DNA of 64,000 bases from Cenococcum geophilum 1.58 (GCA_001692895.1 KV748280.1:62001-126000), one strand, 5' to 3'; shown: positions 11,560 to 24,040, numbered from the stretch's first letter. The notes: generated by a model not told the origin, from the sequence alone. Translations and numbers: made by a program.

Positions 11560-12440
11560 AATCTAGTCCTTGTCGATATATATACACCCCTAGCCTTAGG
11601 TAGGGTTAGACTACTTTACTAATCTCCTAAATATCTTTCTAGAAATAATTCGCCTCTCTCTATCTTTATTTAAGGGAACTCTTCCACTAAGGTAATTAAA
11701 TACGTCTTATTCCTTATTAAGGTGGGTATATACTTACTAGGATAAGCTAATAGAACCAAAGGAATAGTAAAGGGGTTAGTAAAGGGATTGGCCTATATAG
11801 CGTGCGGGTATAAATGTATTAGGAATATAATATCCGGTATAGCCTGGCTATAGTTACCCAGCTCCTCCACGGAGGATAATTCGTTAAGTCCCCCTAAATA
11901 TTTAATTAAAATACTTTCCTTACTAACTTGTTCTTTATTGCCATTTCTAAAGTCTTAACCTTTGTACTTATAATCCTTATTCCTCCCTCTACACATATAG
12001 TATGGATAAGCTCCGTTATAACGTGCTTTAGATCTCTGGTAAGTAAGGTAGGCAGTTCGTTTCTAGCTAGTATATCGCCTTATATTTAAAGCAACAGGCT
12101 CCGCGTTAGGTTAAGAGCTGTTAACAGAAGTTTCCTTCGGAGTTAAAGGGCATTGCTAAGAAAGAGAAGATTTAGTAGAAGAGTTGGTAAACCCACCGTC
12201 TATAAAATACTATATATCCGTAGAATGTACCGCATTCTATATTGATTTTAGTAACTACTCTAGGCCCTTATCTAGTAGCACCAAAAGTTCTTAATCTGGA
12301 TTTTGAGAATTTTATAAACTACACTTCTTTATCTTGTCTTTAGAGGCTCCTTTCTTTTCTAGCAAGCTTTAAAGCTTCTTATTCTCTTCTAATAGGCACT
12401 TATTATATCTTAATAAGCGTTATACGATACCCTAAATTTC
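11560..12440 (-). pseudogene. unidentified coiled-coil protein relic, part split off by E2 (C-terminal part)
   Basis: Product not recognised. The minus strand reads, from right to left, LLRYNKCLLEENKKL, SLLEKKGASKDKIKKC, DIQYFIDGGFTNSSTKSSLS, CPLTPKETSVNSS, ESILIKYLGGLNELSSVEEL, YPSKYIPTLIRNKTYLITL and IERGELFLERYLGD, in one frame with single stops between. The first part is Glu/Lys/Leu-rich and probably coiled coil. The frame runs straight into the left end of E2 at 12446 and resumes beyond the right end of E2 (28503), so the retroelement split this gene. The region 11426-11560 downstream has nothing clear. Confidence 0.5.
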
Positions 12441-12445
12441 CTTAG

Positions 12446-12621
12446 TGTTACGGACGCTTTAAGTACGATATTATGACTACTTGGAGAAGAGTTAGAAGAA
12501 GCTAGTTGGTTAATACAAGTACGGTCCAGGATGGAACCCGTGGAACTATGTGATGAGGAATGGTAAGCGAGTTATATAATGTTATACGCAGTGTACGCAG
12601 TGTACGTAGTGTACGCCTATG
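12446..12621 (+). repeat. E2 5' LTR, left piece
   Basis: Starts TGTTACGGACGC and ends at GCCTATG. It includes the short GTGTACGCA repeats that also occur at 28225-28250 in the 3' LTR. CTATG at 12617-12621 is the left copy of the E1 target duplication. Confidence 0.95.
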
Positions 12622-13047
12622 TGTTACGAACGCTTTAAGTACGATATTACGACTACTTGGAGAAGAGTTAGAAGAAGCTAGTTGGTTAATACAAGCACAG
12701 TCTAGGATGGAACCCATGGAACCATGTGATAAGGAATAGTAACTAAGGTTATATAATGTGCTATGTATTAAACAAGAGGAACAAGAGGAACTTACGTACC
12801 TTATGTATAACACGTACATCACGTATAAGAAGGATTTTATAGGAGTACAGTTGTATATTTAAGGACCCTCAGTCTCTACCTAGATAGTTCCTTCCTTATA
12901 GTAATTCTTAGAATATAATTAGAGTTAATCTGTTAGGCAACTACTCTACTAGTTATTATTACGTTATTAACTACTGTCTTTACATTTCCTATATACCTAG
13001 CCTATTAATAGAACCTATCGTAGTTCCTGCTATAAGGTTCCGTTATA
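12622..13047 (+). repeat. E1 5' LTR
   Basis: From TGTTACGAACGC to GGTTCCGTTATA. It shares with E2 a block AACTTACGTACCTTATG that E3 and E5 lack, so E1 and E2 form one LTR subfamily. After the LTR comes TAATTACTACTATAG, which is not a match to the usual initiator-Met primer site. Confidence 0.95.
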
Positions 13048-13092
13048 TAATTACTACTATAGTTACGGTATTAAATATAGGGAGTTAAACAA

Positions 13093-14190
13093 TATACTAC
13101 TAAAAGCAGCCACTACAACGCCGTTAACGGCAGCAACTACTTTAAGGTTAAGTGGAGATATAAGTATATAAGATACTAACTTACAACTAGTTACGGTTAG
13201 GTAGTTATAGAAAATTGTTAATAGGTTAAACGAGAATAATATAATACTTAAAGAAAGACTTAATGGGATTGGAGCAGTAAAGGTTAAGTTACCTTTAATT
13301 AAACGATTCTTAGGGGAGAGATTAAAGCTTAAAGGATTCCTAATGTAAATATATTTTAAAGTTATATAAAAAGGGGCCAAGTTAGCCACGATAATAGATT
13401 AGATAGCCTACGTAGGACTATTCCTAATAGGTTAGGCACTTAAATAGTTTAAACCCTATTTAATAGAAATATAGACTAACGGAATAACTACTACTAATTA
13501 AGAGGTATAATTTGTGTTTTTTAGCTGGGTAGGATTCGCGGAACAATTAATATAGATATTTAGGGACCCGGAAGCAACAGTTATAGTAAAGAAAAAGCTT
13601 TAGGACCTAATACATTAAACTTTAGCAATTAAGTACATGATATAGTTTTAAACACTTACTATATAGGTTAAATAGAATAATAAGGCGCTTATGGCATAGT
13701 ATAAATAGGGACTTAAGGCTAAAGTCTAGGACGTAATTATTCTAATAGAAGATGTAGATACCCTAGGGGAATTAATAGATTAAGCGATTAAGATTAATAA
13801 TAGGATCTTTTAAAGGAAATAGGCTAAAAGAGGCTAGGATAGAGTTCTATAGTTGTATAAGATATAGAGTATATAATAACTAAAGCTAAATTAGAAACTA
13901 TAGTATGGCGCAGAGCTAATAGACCTAAGTGGTACCAGAGAAACCTATAAGAGATGGAGAAAGCAACTATAAAAACCTAAAGGTTAAGGATCGAGTAATT
14001 ATAGGACTAAGGAGTATAGGCTAAACTAAGGATCTTAGTAGTAGAAGATGTTTAAGCGAACTCTATAGCAAAAGCAATGGTTTAAAGACGGAGCTTATAT
14101 AAATTACGGAAAATAGAGTTATTTCGCTAGAGACTATAGAAGTGGTTAGAGTTATTACGTAGTAAAGGAAACTAAACTAGTAGTATGTAA
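13093..14190 (+). pseudogene. gag: E1 gag (nucleocapsid part)
   Basis: Gag packages the retroelement RNA. The start codon is inferred from E3 and E5, where the same place keeps ATG (MPLKA); here it is ATA through RIP. Recognisable runs are AVKVKLPLIKRFLGERLKLK near 13280-13335, IAYVGLFLIG near 13405-13435, and KALMAQYKQGLKAK-like text near 13680-13730 with stops at former Gln codons. A CCHC knuckle lies near 14092-14145; its Cys and His have turned to Tyr (YGK.SYFARDYRSG), again by RIP. It is fused in frame with the downstream segment as far as can be judged. Confidence 0.8.
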
Positions 14191-16190
14191 TACATATGTA
14201 TAGAGGGATAATAGTGTGCTACGAGGAACAAAAAAATGTTTAATTAGAAGTTTTACGTTTTGTTATAATAACGCATGCTAAATTTATAAAGACGCTAAGT
14301 ATGGTGTAAGCTATTAGCTATAAGAGCTAGAGTTAAGAGGACTTAAAGGAACTAAAGAGTTAGATAAAGAATAAAATCGACTCTACGAGCTAGATTAAGA
14401 TATTATAGTAACATATAGATAAAGATTAGTAATAATAATAATAGAGTTAGAGTACTTATTAATTAATAGCGATGAGGATAGTAAAGGAACTAACTAGGGG
14501 TATCTAAACCTTAATAATATAATAGAAGTAAAGACTAAGACCGCTATAAAGTAAGGTTTAGTAACGGGTATTATAACACTATTAGATACGGCATCTATTA
14601 CTTTATAAGATGGAAGGAGTAATATCTAGAGATAATTAAGCAAGTAGATAACTGCTAGTGCTAGCTTACCACTTAATAAAGGTAAAAGGCTAAAGGCTTA
14701 AGATTTTTGGGGCGAGATAAGAAACGACTAAAATTCTTAAAGTAAGATAAGGTATATCTAAGGACCTACAACGGACAAAAACCGATAGAGTAGGGTAGTA
14801 GCTCAGTTTAGCAACATACGAATAAGCTTAGGTTAAGAATTCCTAACGGCACAAGATTCTTAAAACGAGATAAGTAAGATTTAAGACTCTTAAGACGAGA
14901 TAAGAATACTAGTAAAGTCTAGTTAAACTAAGGCTGGAGCGCAGCTTAAGAAAGAGGTAAGCTTAGGGTTAAAGAATTTAAAGAACTAAGAATTCGGAGT
15001 ATAAATTAGGACACCTATAAGTAAGAGGCAAGGAGCTTCTTTATAGATTAGAGAATCTATAATATAAATAGCAGTTAAATTAGGAGACAGATATATAGAC
15101 CTAGAGGACTTACTAGTTAAATAAGATGTTTAGACTAAGGATTAAGAGTTTAATACTAAGATTAAAAAGCAAGAAGACTTTAAGGATCCACTTATAAGAC
15201 GCGAAAAGAAAGAAACCATAGAAGAATTTAAAGCAAGAATTATCGTATAATAAGAAAAGAAACTAAATAAGAGATCTAGTATATTAGGATGTATAAAGGA
15301 CAGAGTACTAGTACAAAGGATTACTAATAGGCCGAGAGTAGGTATACTAAGAGCTAAGTAGCTTACCAAACTAGAAAATAAAGAGGATCTAGGGATTCCT
15401 ACTAGGTTTAAGGAATAATATATAAAAGGCTGTTATAATATAGTAATAAGAAGATACTTTCTTACGGATAAATTGTATACACTTTAATAGCTATACTAAA
15501 AGTGGTATAGGCAACGACACAATGATAAGTGGGAAGATTTCTATATATGGTTAGATAAAAAAGTTATCTAAAACCACCCAATTACAGAAAAGGCTATAAC
15601 TTATATTAAAGAAGCCTTAATTATAATATTAAAGGATCTAAAGGAATAATTAGAGGACTAGAGAAGTAAAGGACGTATCTTAGTACCTACAAATAAAGTT
15701 ATAACGTTTAGATCAGTGCGATAGAGGTTTAAACTTAAAGACGAAAACAAGTTAAGAATTAACTTAAAGCACCTAGTATACTATACGCTATTATAGGTTG
15801 TATATATAGACAATATATATAAAATATATAAGAATCCAAAGAAAAAGAACCGGAAATACCCTATAAGGATATACTGGATAATAGATAAACAATAGTATAG
15901 GAATACTAAATATATACACGGATAGCATCTAGTAGAAGTCTAAAAGAAAGGAAGTTTAATACTTTAACTAAAAAGGTTCCTTACGGAAGAATGCTTAGAT
16001 GGACAATAATAGTAGGAATATCTAGAGAATACCTGTCTATAGCATATCGAAGATAAAAAGTAAACTAAGTATTAGCTTAAGTTAGACCAAGTATAAACAG
16101 GATCTAGTAGCTAATAGTTGGGAAAAGTAGAGGCCTATAGGACTAGAGGGAGCTAGTAGTAGAGCCTTAGACCCTTAAAGGAATTTAAGG
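14191..16190 (+). pseudogene. E1 long segment between CCHC knuckle and protease, no known domain
   Basis: About 660 codons continue the gag frame beyond the zinc knuckle without any domain I know. It contains acidic and Gln-rich text, a repeated motif near 14701-14910 reading DSQDEIR or close variants (DNA unit near GATTCTTAAGACGAGATAAG), then LVPTNKVITFRSVRQRFKLK near 15685-15740 and VYIDNIYKIYKNPKKK near 15800-15848. It is conserved in E2, E3 and E5, so it is a real part of the polyprotein rather than an insertion. It largely explains why G1 is 8 kb when chromoviruses are usually nearer 6 kb. Confidence 0.6.
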
Positions 16191-19100
16191 ATAATACCTA
16201 AATCTAAGAATTAAATGGCAAGATTAGCAGTTTAAAGCATTAGTAGATAGTGGAGCAATAAGGAACCATATCTTACTAGTAGTAGTTAAAAGAATAGGGT
16301 TACTATATAGGCAAAAAGAGCACCCTTACCTATTAGTAACGATTTTAGGAGATCTAATAGCCTATAAAGGAGGTATTATTAACCTTAAAACAGGACTAAT
16401 TTAGATAACCATTAAAGGGAGATAAGTTAAGATATCTTTTAATATATTACTATTAGGGAATAACAAGGCAGTATTAAGAATGCCTTAGTTATAGGAATAT
16501 AATCTAAAGATTAATTAGGTTATAGGTTAAGCCGATATTAGAGATATATAATAATATAAAATGCGATAGTAAACTAAGTTAATATAGTACTAAGTTAGAG
16601 TAATATACGAAGAGACTAAGCAAGGCTTAAGTTATATACTAAAGAGATACCACAAGTATAGCAAGAAACTATAATTACTAAAAAGTAAAAAGCTGTTAAA
16701 GTATATAGCATAGGACTATAAGATAGAATTAAAACCAGGAACGAGTCTAAGGTTCTTTCCAATCTATAAACTTACTAAAGAAGAGGGTAGAGCATTAAAA
16801 GAGTTTATTTAAGAAAACCTATAAAAGGGATATATTAGACCATCGTAGTCATTAGCGGGATATCTAGTACTATTTATACTAAAAAAGAATGGAAAACTTA
16901 GGCTATATATCGACTATAAATAGTTAAACAGCATTACTTAGAAGGATAGGTATCCTTTACCCTTAATTAGCGAAATCTAAGACAGGATTAGTAATACGCA
17001 AATCTTTATAAAGATAGATCTAAGATAGGCGTATTATTAAATTAAAATTAAGGAAGGCAANAAATAAAAGGCAGCTTTTAGGTTAAAGGAAGGACTATAT
17101 AAACCATTAGTTATGCAATTTAGGCTTATAAACGTATTAGTAACATTCTAAAAATATATTAATAATATATTAAGAGAGTACTTAGATAAATTTATTATAG
17201 TATATCTTAACAATATTATTATCTACTTAATAAGCAAGGAAGAATATAGAGAACACGTTAAATGGGTCTTAAAGAGACTATAGAAAGAGCAGATACTAGT
17301 AGTAATTAAGAAATACAAGTTCTTTACTAAGAGAACCAATTTTATTAGATTTATTATTAAACTAGGCTAATTTAGCATAGATCTAAAAAAGATTAAGGCT
17401 ATAGTAAATTGGCAAGAACTAGAAAATATAACACAGTTAAGGTTATTTTTAGGGTTCTATAATTACTATAAAAGGTTTATAGCTTAATAATTAAAGGATA
17501 TTAAGCTACTTATAAGATTAATAAAGAAAGAAGAACTATAGGTATAGGGAGAAAAATAAAAGGAACTATTTAAGAAGATTAAGTAGTTGTTTACCCAGGA
17601 GCCAGTTCTTAAAATCTATTAACTATAATTAGAGATAGTGGTTAAGACAAATATATTAGACTATACACTAAGAGCGTACTTCCTATAAAAATATTAAGAT
17701 AAATAGCACCTAGTAGCATACTATAGTTAAAAGATAACACCACTAGAACTAAACTATAACATCTATAATAAGGAGTTGTTAGGTATAGTTATAGTATTAA
17801 GGGAATAGAGATTATTCTTATAAGGTATAGAGAAACTATTTATAGTTAAGATAGATTATAAGAACCTAACGGGGTTCCTAATAATAAAAGAACTTAATTA
17901 TAAATAGGTTAGATAGGCGGAGATGCTTATAGAATACTATTTTAAGATTTAGTATACTAAGGGTATAGAGAATACACAAGCAGATGCTTTAAGTAGAAAG
18001 GCTAAACTATAAAATAATAAAAAGCCATTAGGGGCTTTACTGCGGAAAGATATAGACGGATTAATTAGGTATAATTATCCAAAGATTATAGCAATACGGG
18101 AAAAGGAGATCTATAAATTATTAGAGAGTAATTAGATATAAAAGATTCTAGATATATAAACAGAGGATTTAGACTTAGAGCAATATAAAAATTAAGAAGT
18201 AATATATATGCTAAGATCTATTATAAAGGAGTTTATTAAATCGTTTTATAAAGGACTAACTTAAGGACATAATAGAGCTATAGGCTTAGTGTTAAGACTT
18301 TAAGAGGAGAATATTATTAATAGAATCTAAAAACTAGCTAGGTAAGTTATAAAAAAATATTTAAATTACTAAAGGAATAAACTAATAAGGCATAAGCTAT
18401 ATAGAGGGCTATAACTTATTAAAATACTAGAGAGACTATAGGAGGTTATATTATAGGACTTTATTATTAAGTTATTAAAGTTAAAAGATCCTATTACCGG
18501 ACAAGATTATAATATAATCTTAGTAATAGTAGACAAGCTTATAAAGTGGGGATACTTTATAGCACGCATAAAAGAAATATTAGCGGAAGATATCGCTAAA
18601 ATCTATATTAAAGAAGTATTCGCAAGATATAGAGCACTAAGTAAGATTATATTGGATAGAGATCTAAGATTCATAGCAGTATTCTAGGAAGTATTCTTAG
18701 CAGAGTAAGGAGTTTAAGCAGTAACTTCTACCGCATATTATTTACAGACAGATAGTTAAACGGAAAGATTAAATTAGATACTAAAATAGTATCTAAGGCA
18801 TTATATTAATTATGCATAGAATAATTAGGTATTATTATTACCAGTTATACAGTTTATATATAATATAATACTACAAGAAGAAATAGGTATATTACTATTT
18901 AAGGCGAATTACGGATATAAGCTAAGGACTTTATTATCGCCACATTAAGTAAAGAAGATAAGTAGTATAGCTAAGTAAAGAATAAAGAGTTTAATAAATC
19001 TTTATACAAACCTTATAGAAACAGCTAAGGTAGTATAGTAAATAATAAAAAAGCACTATGATGCTAAGAGATCTAAGGGACTAGATCTTAAGGAGGGAGA

Positions 19101-19690
19101 TAAAGTGTAGCTACTATATAAAAATTTTAAGAGTTAACAATTAAGTAAGAAGTTAAACTACGTTAAACTAGGACCTTTCGAAATTATATAAAAAATTTTA
19201 TTAGTTATATTTAAGTTAAACCTACTAGCTAGGATAAAGATCTACCCTATATAGTATATTGTAATGCTAGAGCTAGTATATAGGAATATTAAGCCACCGG
19301 TCTATAAAGTAGACATATATAGAGGATAAAAGGAAGATAAATAGTAAGTTTTAAAGATTGTTAATTATAAGGATATAGATAATAAAATATAGTACAAAGT
19401 AAAGTGGATAGGCTATAACAAGACTACTAAGGAGCTACTAGAAAATTTAAAGAATATTATAGGAAAGGTACAGGAGTATCAGAAGAGAAAAGGTTAGGTA
19501 ATATTAATAAAGAAGAATTACTAAAGAACGAGTTACCTAAGGGGGACCTAGGAAGAGCGACTGCCGAACTACTTAGAGTTGTTTCCTTCTCTATTAGAAG
19601 AGAATCCGTTCTTTTATTACTAAGTTTCTATAGACCTTATTTTATAAGTTTCTACTCCTTAAAATAAACCTTTTTGCGAACTTTCTTAAG
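16191..19690 (+). pseudogene. pol: E1 pol: protease, RT, RNase H, integrase, chromodomain
   Basis: Domains in order: aspartic protease ALVDSGA at 16237-16257; reverse transcriptase from about 16740 with LYIDYK.LNS near 16900, FTKIDL-like text (IFIKIDLR) near 17000, and the catalytic YLDD turned to YLNN at 17203-17214; RNase H with KIDYKNLTGFL near 17847-17880; integrase with a GHNRAIGL zinc region near 18258, core aspartates in VIVDKLIKWGYF near 18522 and LDRDLRF near 18652, and ERLN near 18760; chromodomain YKVKWIGYNKTTKELLE at 19391-19446. Two catalytic aspartates of RT are lost by RIP. A few hundred bases after the chromodomain (to about 20195) contain a conserved 3' tail without a known domain. 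An ambiguous base sits at 17061. Confidence 0.9.
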
Positions 19691-20200
19691 ATAAAGTAAA
19701 TGGGCAGATGCCGCAATATAAGTATCTAAGGCCTTCTGTTCCGCATCCTAAGAATACTTAAGCTCCGTAAGGGCCTACGCTAGGTTACTATTAAACTTTA
19801 TAGTAGTAGATTAAATACAAGACCCTATAATAAATTACTTAGGGAACTTAGAGACTATTAAGAGTTATAGGACGCGTATACTTAGCGTTAGAAGTAGAGC
19901 GAATATCGTAAGACGATCGGACGTTTGCTTTAGTGCACTCTAAATAAAAAGAGGGTTATTAAGATAAAGGACTCGCTAGCGCGATATATATTAACCCCTC
20001 TTTCGCATAATAAGAACACAGAGATAGTATTATTTCACTAAGTAATAATATTATAGCAATAGTATAGGCACGACGTTGCGCGTATAAAGAAGAAGAGGCT
20101 TTAGGTATTATAAGTAACAATATTAACTAAATTAATTAGATGGATATTATACCTCTAGTAAACAACTTAGAGATGCTAAGTATCTTTAAAGACAAAGATA

Positions 20201-20216
20201 GAGAGGAGGGAGATAG
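20201..20216 (+). other. E1 polypurine tract
   Basis: A purine-only run (GAGAGGAGGGAGATAG with one T) directly before the 3' LTR, where plus-strand DNA synthesis would be primed. Confidence 0.75.
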
Positions 20217-20642
20217 TATTACGAACGCTTTAAGTATAATATTATAACTACTTAGAGAAGAGTTAAAAGAAGCTAGTTAGTTAATATAAGCACGGTCTAG
20301 GATAGAACCCGTGGAACTATATAACGAGGAATGGTAACTAAGGTTATATAATGTGCTATATATTAAACGAGAGAAACGAGAGGAACTTACGTACCTTATG
20401 TATAACACGTATATTATATACAAAAAGGATTTTATAGGAGTACAGTTGTGTATTTAAGGACCCTTAGTCCCTACCTAGATAGTTCCTTCTTTATAGTAAT
20501 TCTTAGAATATAATTAGAGTTAATCTATTAGGCAACCACTCTACTAGTTGTTATTACGTTATTAACTACTATCTTTACATTTCTTACACACCTAGCCCAT
20601 TGACAGAACCCATTGTAGTTCCTGCTATAAGGTTCCGTTATA
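20217..20642 (+). repeat. E1 3' LTR
   Basis: 426 bp, same length as the 5' LTR. Nearly all differences from it are C to T or G to A in CpA/TpG context, so the time since insertion cannot be read from LTR divergence. Confidence 0.95.
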
Positions 20643-20647
20643 CTATG

Positions 20648-20893
20648 TATAACATATATAACACGTATATTATATATAAGGAGGATTTTATAGGAGTACG
20701 GTTGTGTATTTAAGGACCCTCGGTCCCTACCTAGATAATTCCTTTCTTATAGTAATTCTTAGAATATAATTGGAGTTAATCTATTAGGCAACCACTCCAC
20801 TAGTTATTATTACGTTGTTAACTTACTTGTAATACCTATATACCTAGCCTATTAATAAGTCTACCGTAGTTCCTACTATAAGGCTCCGTTATA
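20648..20893 (+). repeat. E2 5' LTR, right piece
   Basis: Resumes after the second CTATG with TATAACATATATAACACG and ends GGCTCCGTTATA. Joined to the left piece it gives exactly the length of the E2 3' LTR. Confidence 0.95.
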
Positions 20894-20933
20894 CAATTAC
20901 TACTATAGTTATAGTTTTAGTAAGTTAAATAAC

Positions 20934-22040
20934 ATACTACTAAAAGCAGCTACTACGACGCCATTAATAGCGGCAACTACTTCGAGATTAGGTAATGACA
21001 CTAGTATAGCAGATACTAATTTATAACAACCTATAATAGTAGGATAGTTATAAGCAATAGTTAACTAGTTAACGAGAGATAATATAGTACTTGAAAATAG
21101 GATTAATAGAATAGGAGTAGTAAAGGTTAAGTTACTATTAATTAAAAGATTCTTAGGAGAACGATCGAAGCTTAAAGGATTTCTTACGTAAATATACTTT
21201 AAGGTTGCGTAAGAAGGAGCAAAGCTGGTAATAACTATGGATTAAGTAGCGTACGCAGGATTGTTCTTATTAGGAAGAGCACTTAAATAGTTTAAGCTTT
21301 ACCTTATAGAGATATAAGCAAATGGAATAATAATAACGAACTAAGAGGTACGGTTTATGTTCTTAAGCTAGAATGGGTTTATAGAGCGACTTATATAAAT
21401 ATTTAGAGATCTAGAGGCAACGACTATAGCGGAAAGAAAACTCTAAGACATTATATAACGAACCTTAGCAATTAAGTATACTATGTAGTTCTAAACGCTA
21501 GCTATATAAGTTAAGTGGAATAATAAGGCGCTTATGGTATAGTATAAATAGGGACTTAAGGCTAAAGTTTAGGACGTAATTATCCTAATAAAAGATATGG
21601 ATACCCTAAGGGAACTAATAGATTAAGCGATAAAGATTAATAATAGGATCTACTAAAGGGAATAGGCTAAGAAAGGCTAGGATAGAGTTCTATAGTTGTA
21701 TAAGACGTAGAGTATACAACAACCTAAGCTAAATTAGAAAATATAGTATAGCGCAGAGCTAATAGACCTAAGTGGTACTAAAGAAACCTATAAGAGATAA
21801 AGTAAGAAACTATAGAAACTTAGAGGTTAAGAATTAAGTAATTATAGGACTAAGGAGTATAGGCTAAATTAAGGATCTTAGTAATAGAAGACGTTTGAGC
21901 GGACTCTATAATAAAAGTAATGGTTTAAAGATAGAGCTTATATAAATTGCGGAAAACAGGGTTATTTTGCTAGAGACTGTAGAAGTAGTTAGAGTTATTA
22001 CGTAGTAAAGGGAACTAGATTAATAGTATGTAATACATAT
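20934..22040 (+). pseudogene. gag: E2 gag (nucleocapsid part)
   Basis: Same layout as in E1. The start is again ATA in place of ATG. The CCHC region near 21940-21992 is better kept than in E1: NCGKQGYFARDCRSS retains both later cysteines, while the first Cys and the His are Tyr. Gag identity to E1 is high apart from RIP sites, and E2 has some differences near its start (TLRLGNDTSIADTNL-like text) that mark it as a distinct lineage within the subfamily. Confidence 0.8.
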
Positions 22041-24040
22041 ATATAGAGGGATAATAGTATACTATAAGGAATAAAAGAGTGTTTAATTAGAAGTTTTGCG
22101 TTTTGTTATAATAATATATGCCAAATTTATAAAGACGCTAAGTATGGTATAAGCTATTAGCTATAAGAGCTAAAGTTAAGAGGATTTAAAGGAACTAAAG
22201 AGTTAGATAAAGAATAAGATTAACTCTATAAGCTAGATTAGGATATTATAGCAATATATAGATAATAATTAGTAATAATAATAATAAAGTTGGAGTACTT
22301 ATTAATTAATAGCAATAAGAATAGTAAAGGAACTAACTAGTGGTATCTAAACCTTAATAACGTAATAGAAGTGGAGACTAAGACCGCTATAGAGTAAGGT
22401 TTAGTAATAGGTATTATAACACCGTTAGATACGGTATCTATTACTTTATAAAACGGAAGGAGTAATATCTAGAGATAATTAAGTAAGTAGACGACTGCTA
22501 GTGCTAGCTTACTACTTAATAAAGGCAAAAGGCTAAAGGCTTAAGATTCTTAAGACGAGATAAGAAATAACTAAGATTCTTAAGATGAGATAAGGTATAC
22601 TTAAGGACCTATAATAGACGAAAACCGATAGGATAGAGTAATAGCTTAGTTTAGTAATATATAAATAAGCTTAGAACGAAGTTTCCTAAAGGTATAAGAC
22701 TTTTAAGACGAGATAAGTAAGATCTAGGACTCTTAAGACGAGATAAGGATATTAGTAAAGCCTAGTTAGACTAAGGCTAGAGCACAGCTTAAGAAAGAAG
22801 TAAGCTTAGGATTAAAGAATCTAAGGGGTTAAGAATTTGGAGTACGAATAAGGATACCTATAAGAAAGAAGTAAGAGACTTCGCTATAGATTAGGGAATC
22901 TATAGTATAAATAGTAGTTAGATTAGGGGATAAATATATAGACCTAAAGGACTTACTAGGTAAATATAGTGTTTAACCTAAAGATTAAAAAGTTAATATA
23001 GCGATTAAAAAGTAAGAGAACTTTAAGGATCTAGTTATAAGACGCAAATAATAAGAAACTATAGACGAGTTTAGAGCAAGAATTATTATATAGTAAGAAA
23101 AGAAACTAGATATAAGATCTAGTATATTAGGTCGTATAAGGGACAGAGTACCTATATAAAGAATTACTAATAGGCTAGGGATAGGTATACTAAGAGCTAA
23201 GTGGCTTACTAAACCAGAAAATAAAGAGGATTTAGGGATTCCTACTAGGTTTAAAGAACGATATATAAAAGGCTATTATAATATAATAATGAGAAGATAC
23301 TTCCTTATAGATAGACCGTATATACTCTAGTAGCTGTACTACAAGTAGTATAGGTAACGACATAATAATAAATAGGAAGATTTCTATATATAGTTAGACG
23401 AAAAAGTTATCTAAGACTACCTAATTACGGAAAAAGCGATGAATTATATTAAGGGAGCCTTAATTATAATATTAAAGGATTTAAAGAAATAATTAGAGGA
23501 CTAAAAAAGTAAAAGGCGTGTCTTAGTACCTACGAATAAAGTTATAACATTTAGATTAGTGCGATAAAGGTTTAAACTTAAAAATAAAGATAAGTTAAGA
23601 GTTAACCTAAAGTACTTAGCACACTATACGCTATTATGGATTATATATATAGACGATATATATAAAATATATAAGAATCCGAAGGAAAAGAACCAGAAAT
23701 ACCTTATAAGGATATACTAGATAATAGATAAATAATAGTATAGGAATGCTAAGTATATATACGGCTGGCATCTAGTAGAAGTTTAAGAGGAAGGAAGTTT
23801 AATACTTTAACTAGGAAGGTCCCTTACGGAAGAATGCTTAAATAGATAATAATAGTAGGAATGTTTAGAGAACACCTGTCTATAGTATATTAAAGATAAA
23901 AAGTAAACTAGGTATTAGCTAAAGAATAAGCTAAGTATAACAGAATTAAGTAGCTAATAGTTGGGAAAAGTAGAGGCCTATAGGACTAGAGGGAGCTAGT
24001 AGTAGAGCCTTAAACCCTTAAAGGAATTTAAGGACAACAC
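22041..24040 (+). pseudogene. E2 long segment between CCHC knuckle and protease
   Basis: Collinear with the E1 segment at 14191-16190. The DSQDEIR-type repeats lie near 22536-22760. Text such as LVPTNKVITFRLVR near 23524-23565 and VYIDDIYKIYKNPKEK near 23650-23690 is kept. In E2 the motif reads YIDDIY where E1 has YIDNIY, so the ancestral sequence had Asp. Confidence 0.6.

Larger units (their letters stand above)
12622..20642 (+). mobile_element. E1: chromodomain Gypsy element, G1 family, inside the E2 LTR
   Basis: An 8,021-bp element with equal LTRs of 426 bp (12622-13047 and 20217-20642) and a perfect 5-bp target duplication CTATG on both sides. Internal part 7,169 bp: gag with one CCHC knuckle, a long segment of unknown role, then protease, reverse transcriptase, RNase H, integrase and chromodomain. 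The chromodomain places it in the chromoviruses, which steer integration to marked chromatin. This fits its landing in another copy of the same family. Confidence 0.95.

Noticed and set aside
12502..12822. 106-codon minus-strand frame
   Set aside because: Lies across two LTR starts and reflects their duplication.
13063..13389. 108-codon minus-strand frame (and the 95-codon counterpart at 59772-60059)
   Set aside because: Antisense of G1 gag; Leu/Ile/Tyr-rich text is what RIP leaves on the opposite strand.
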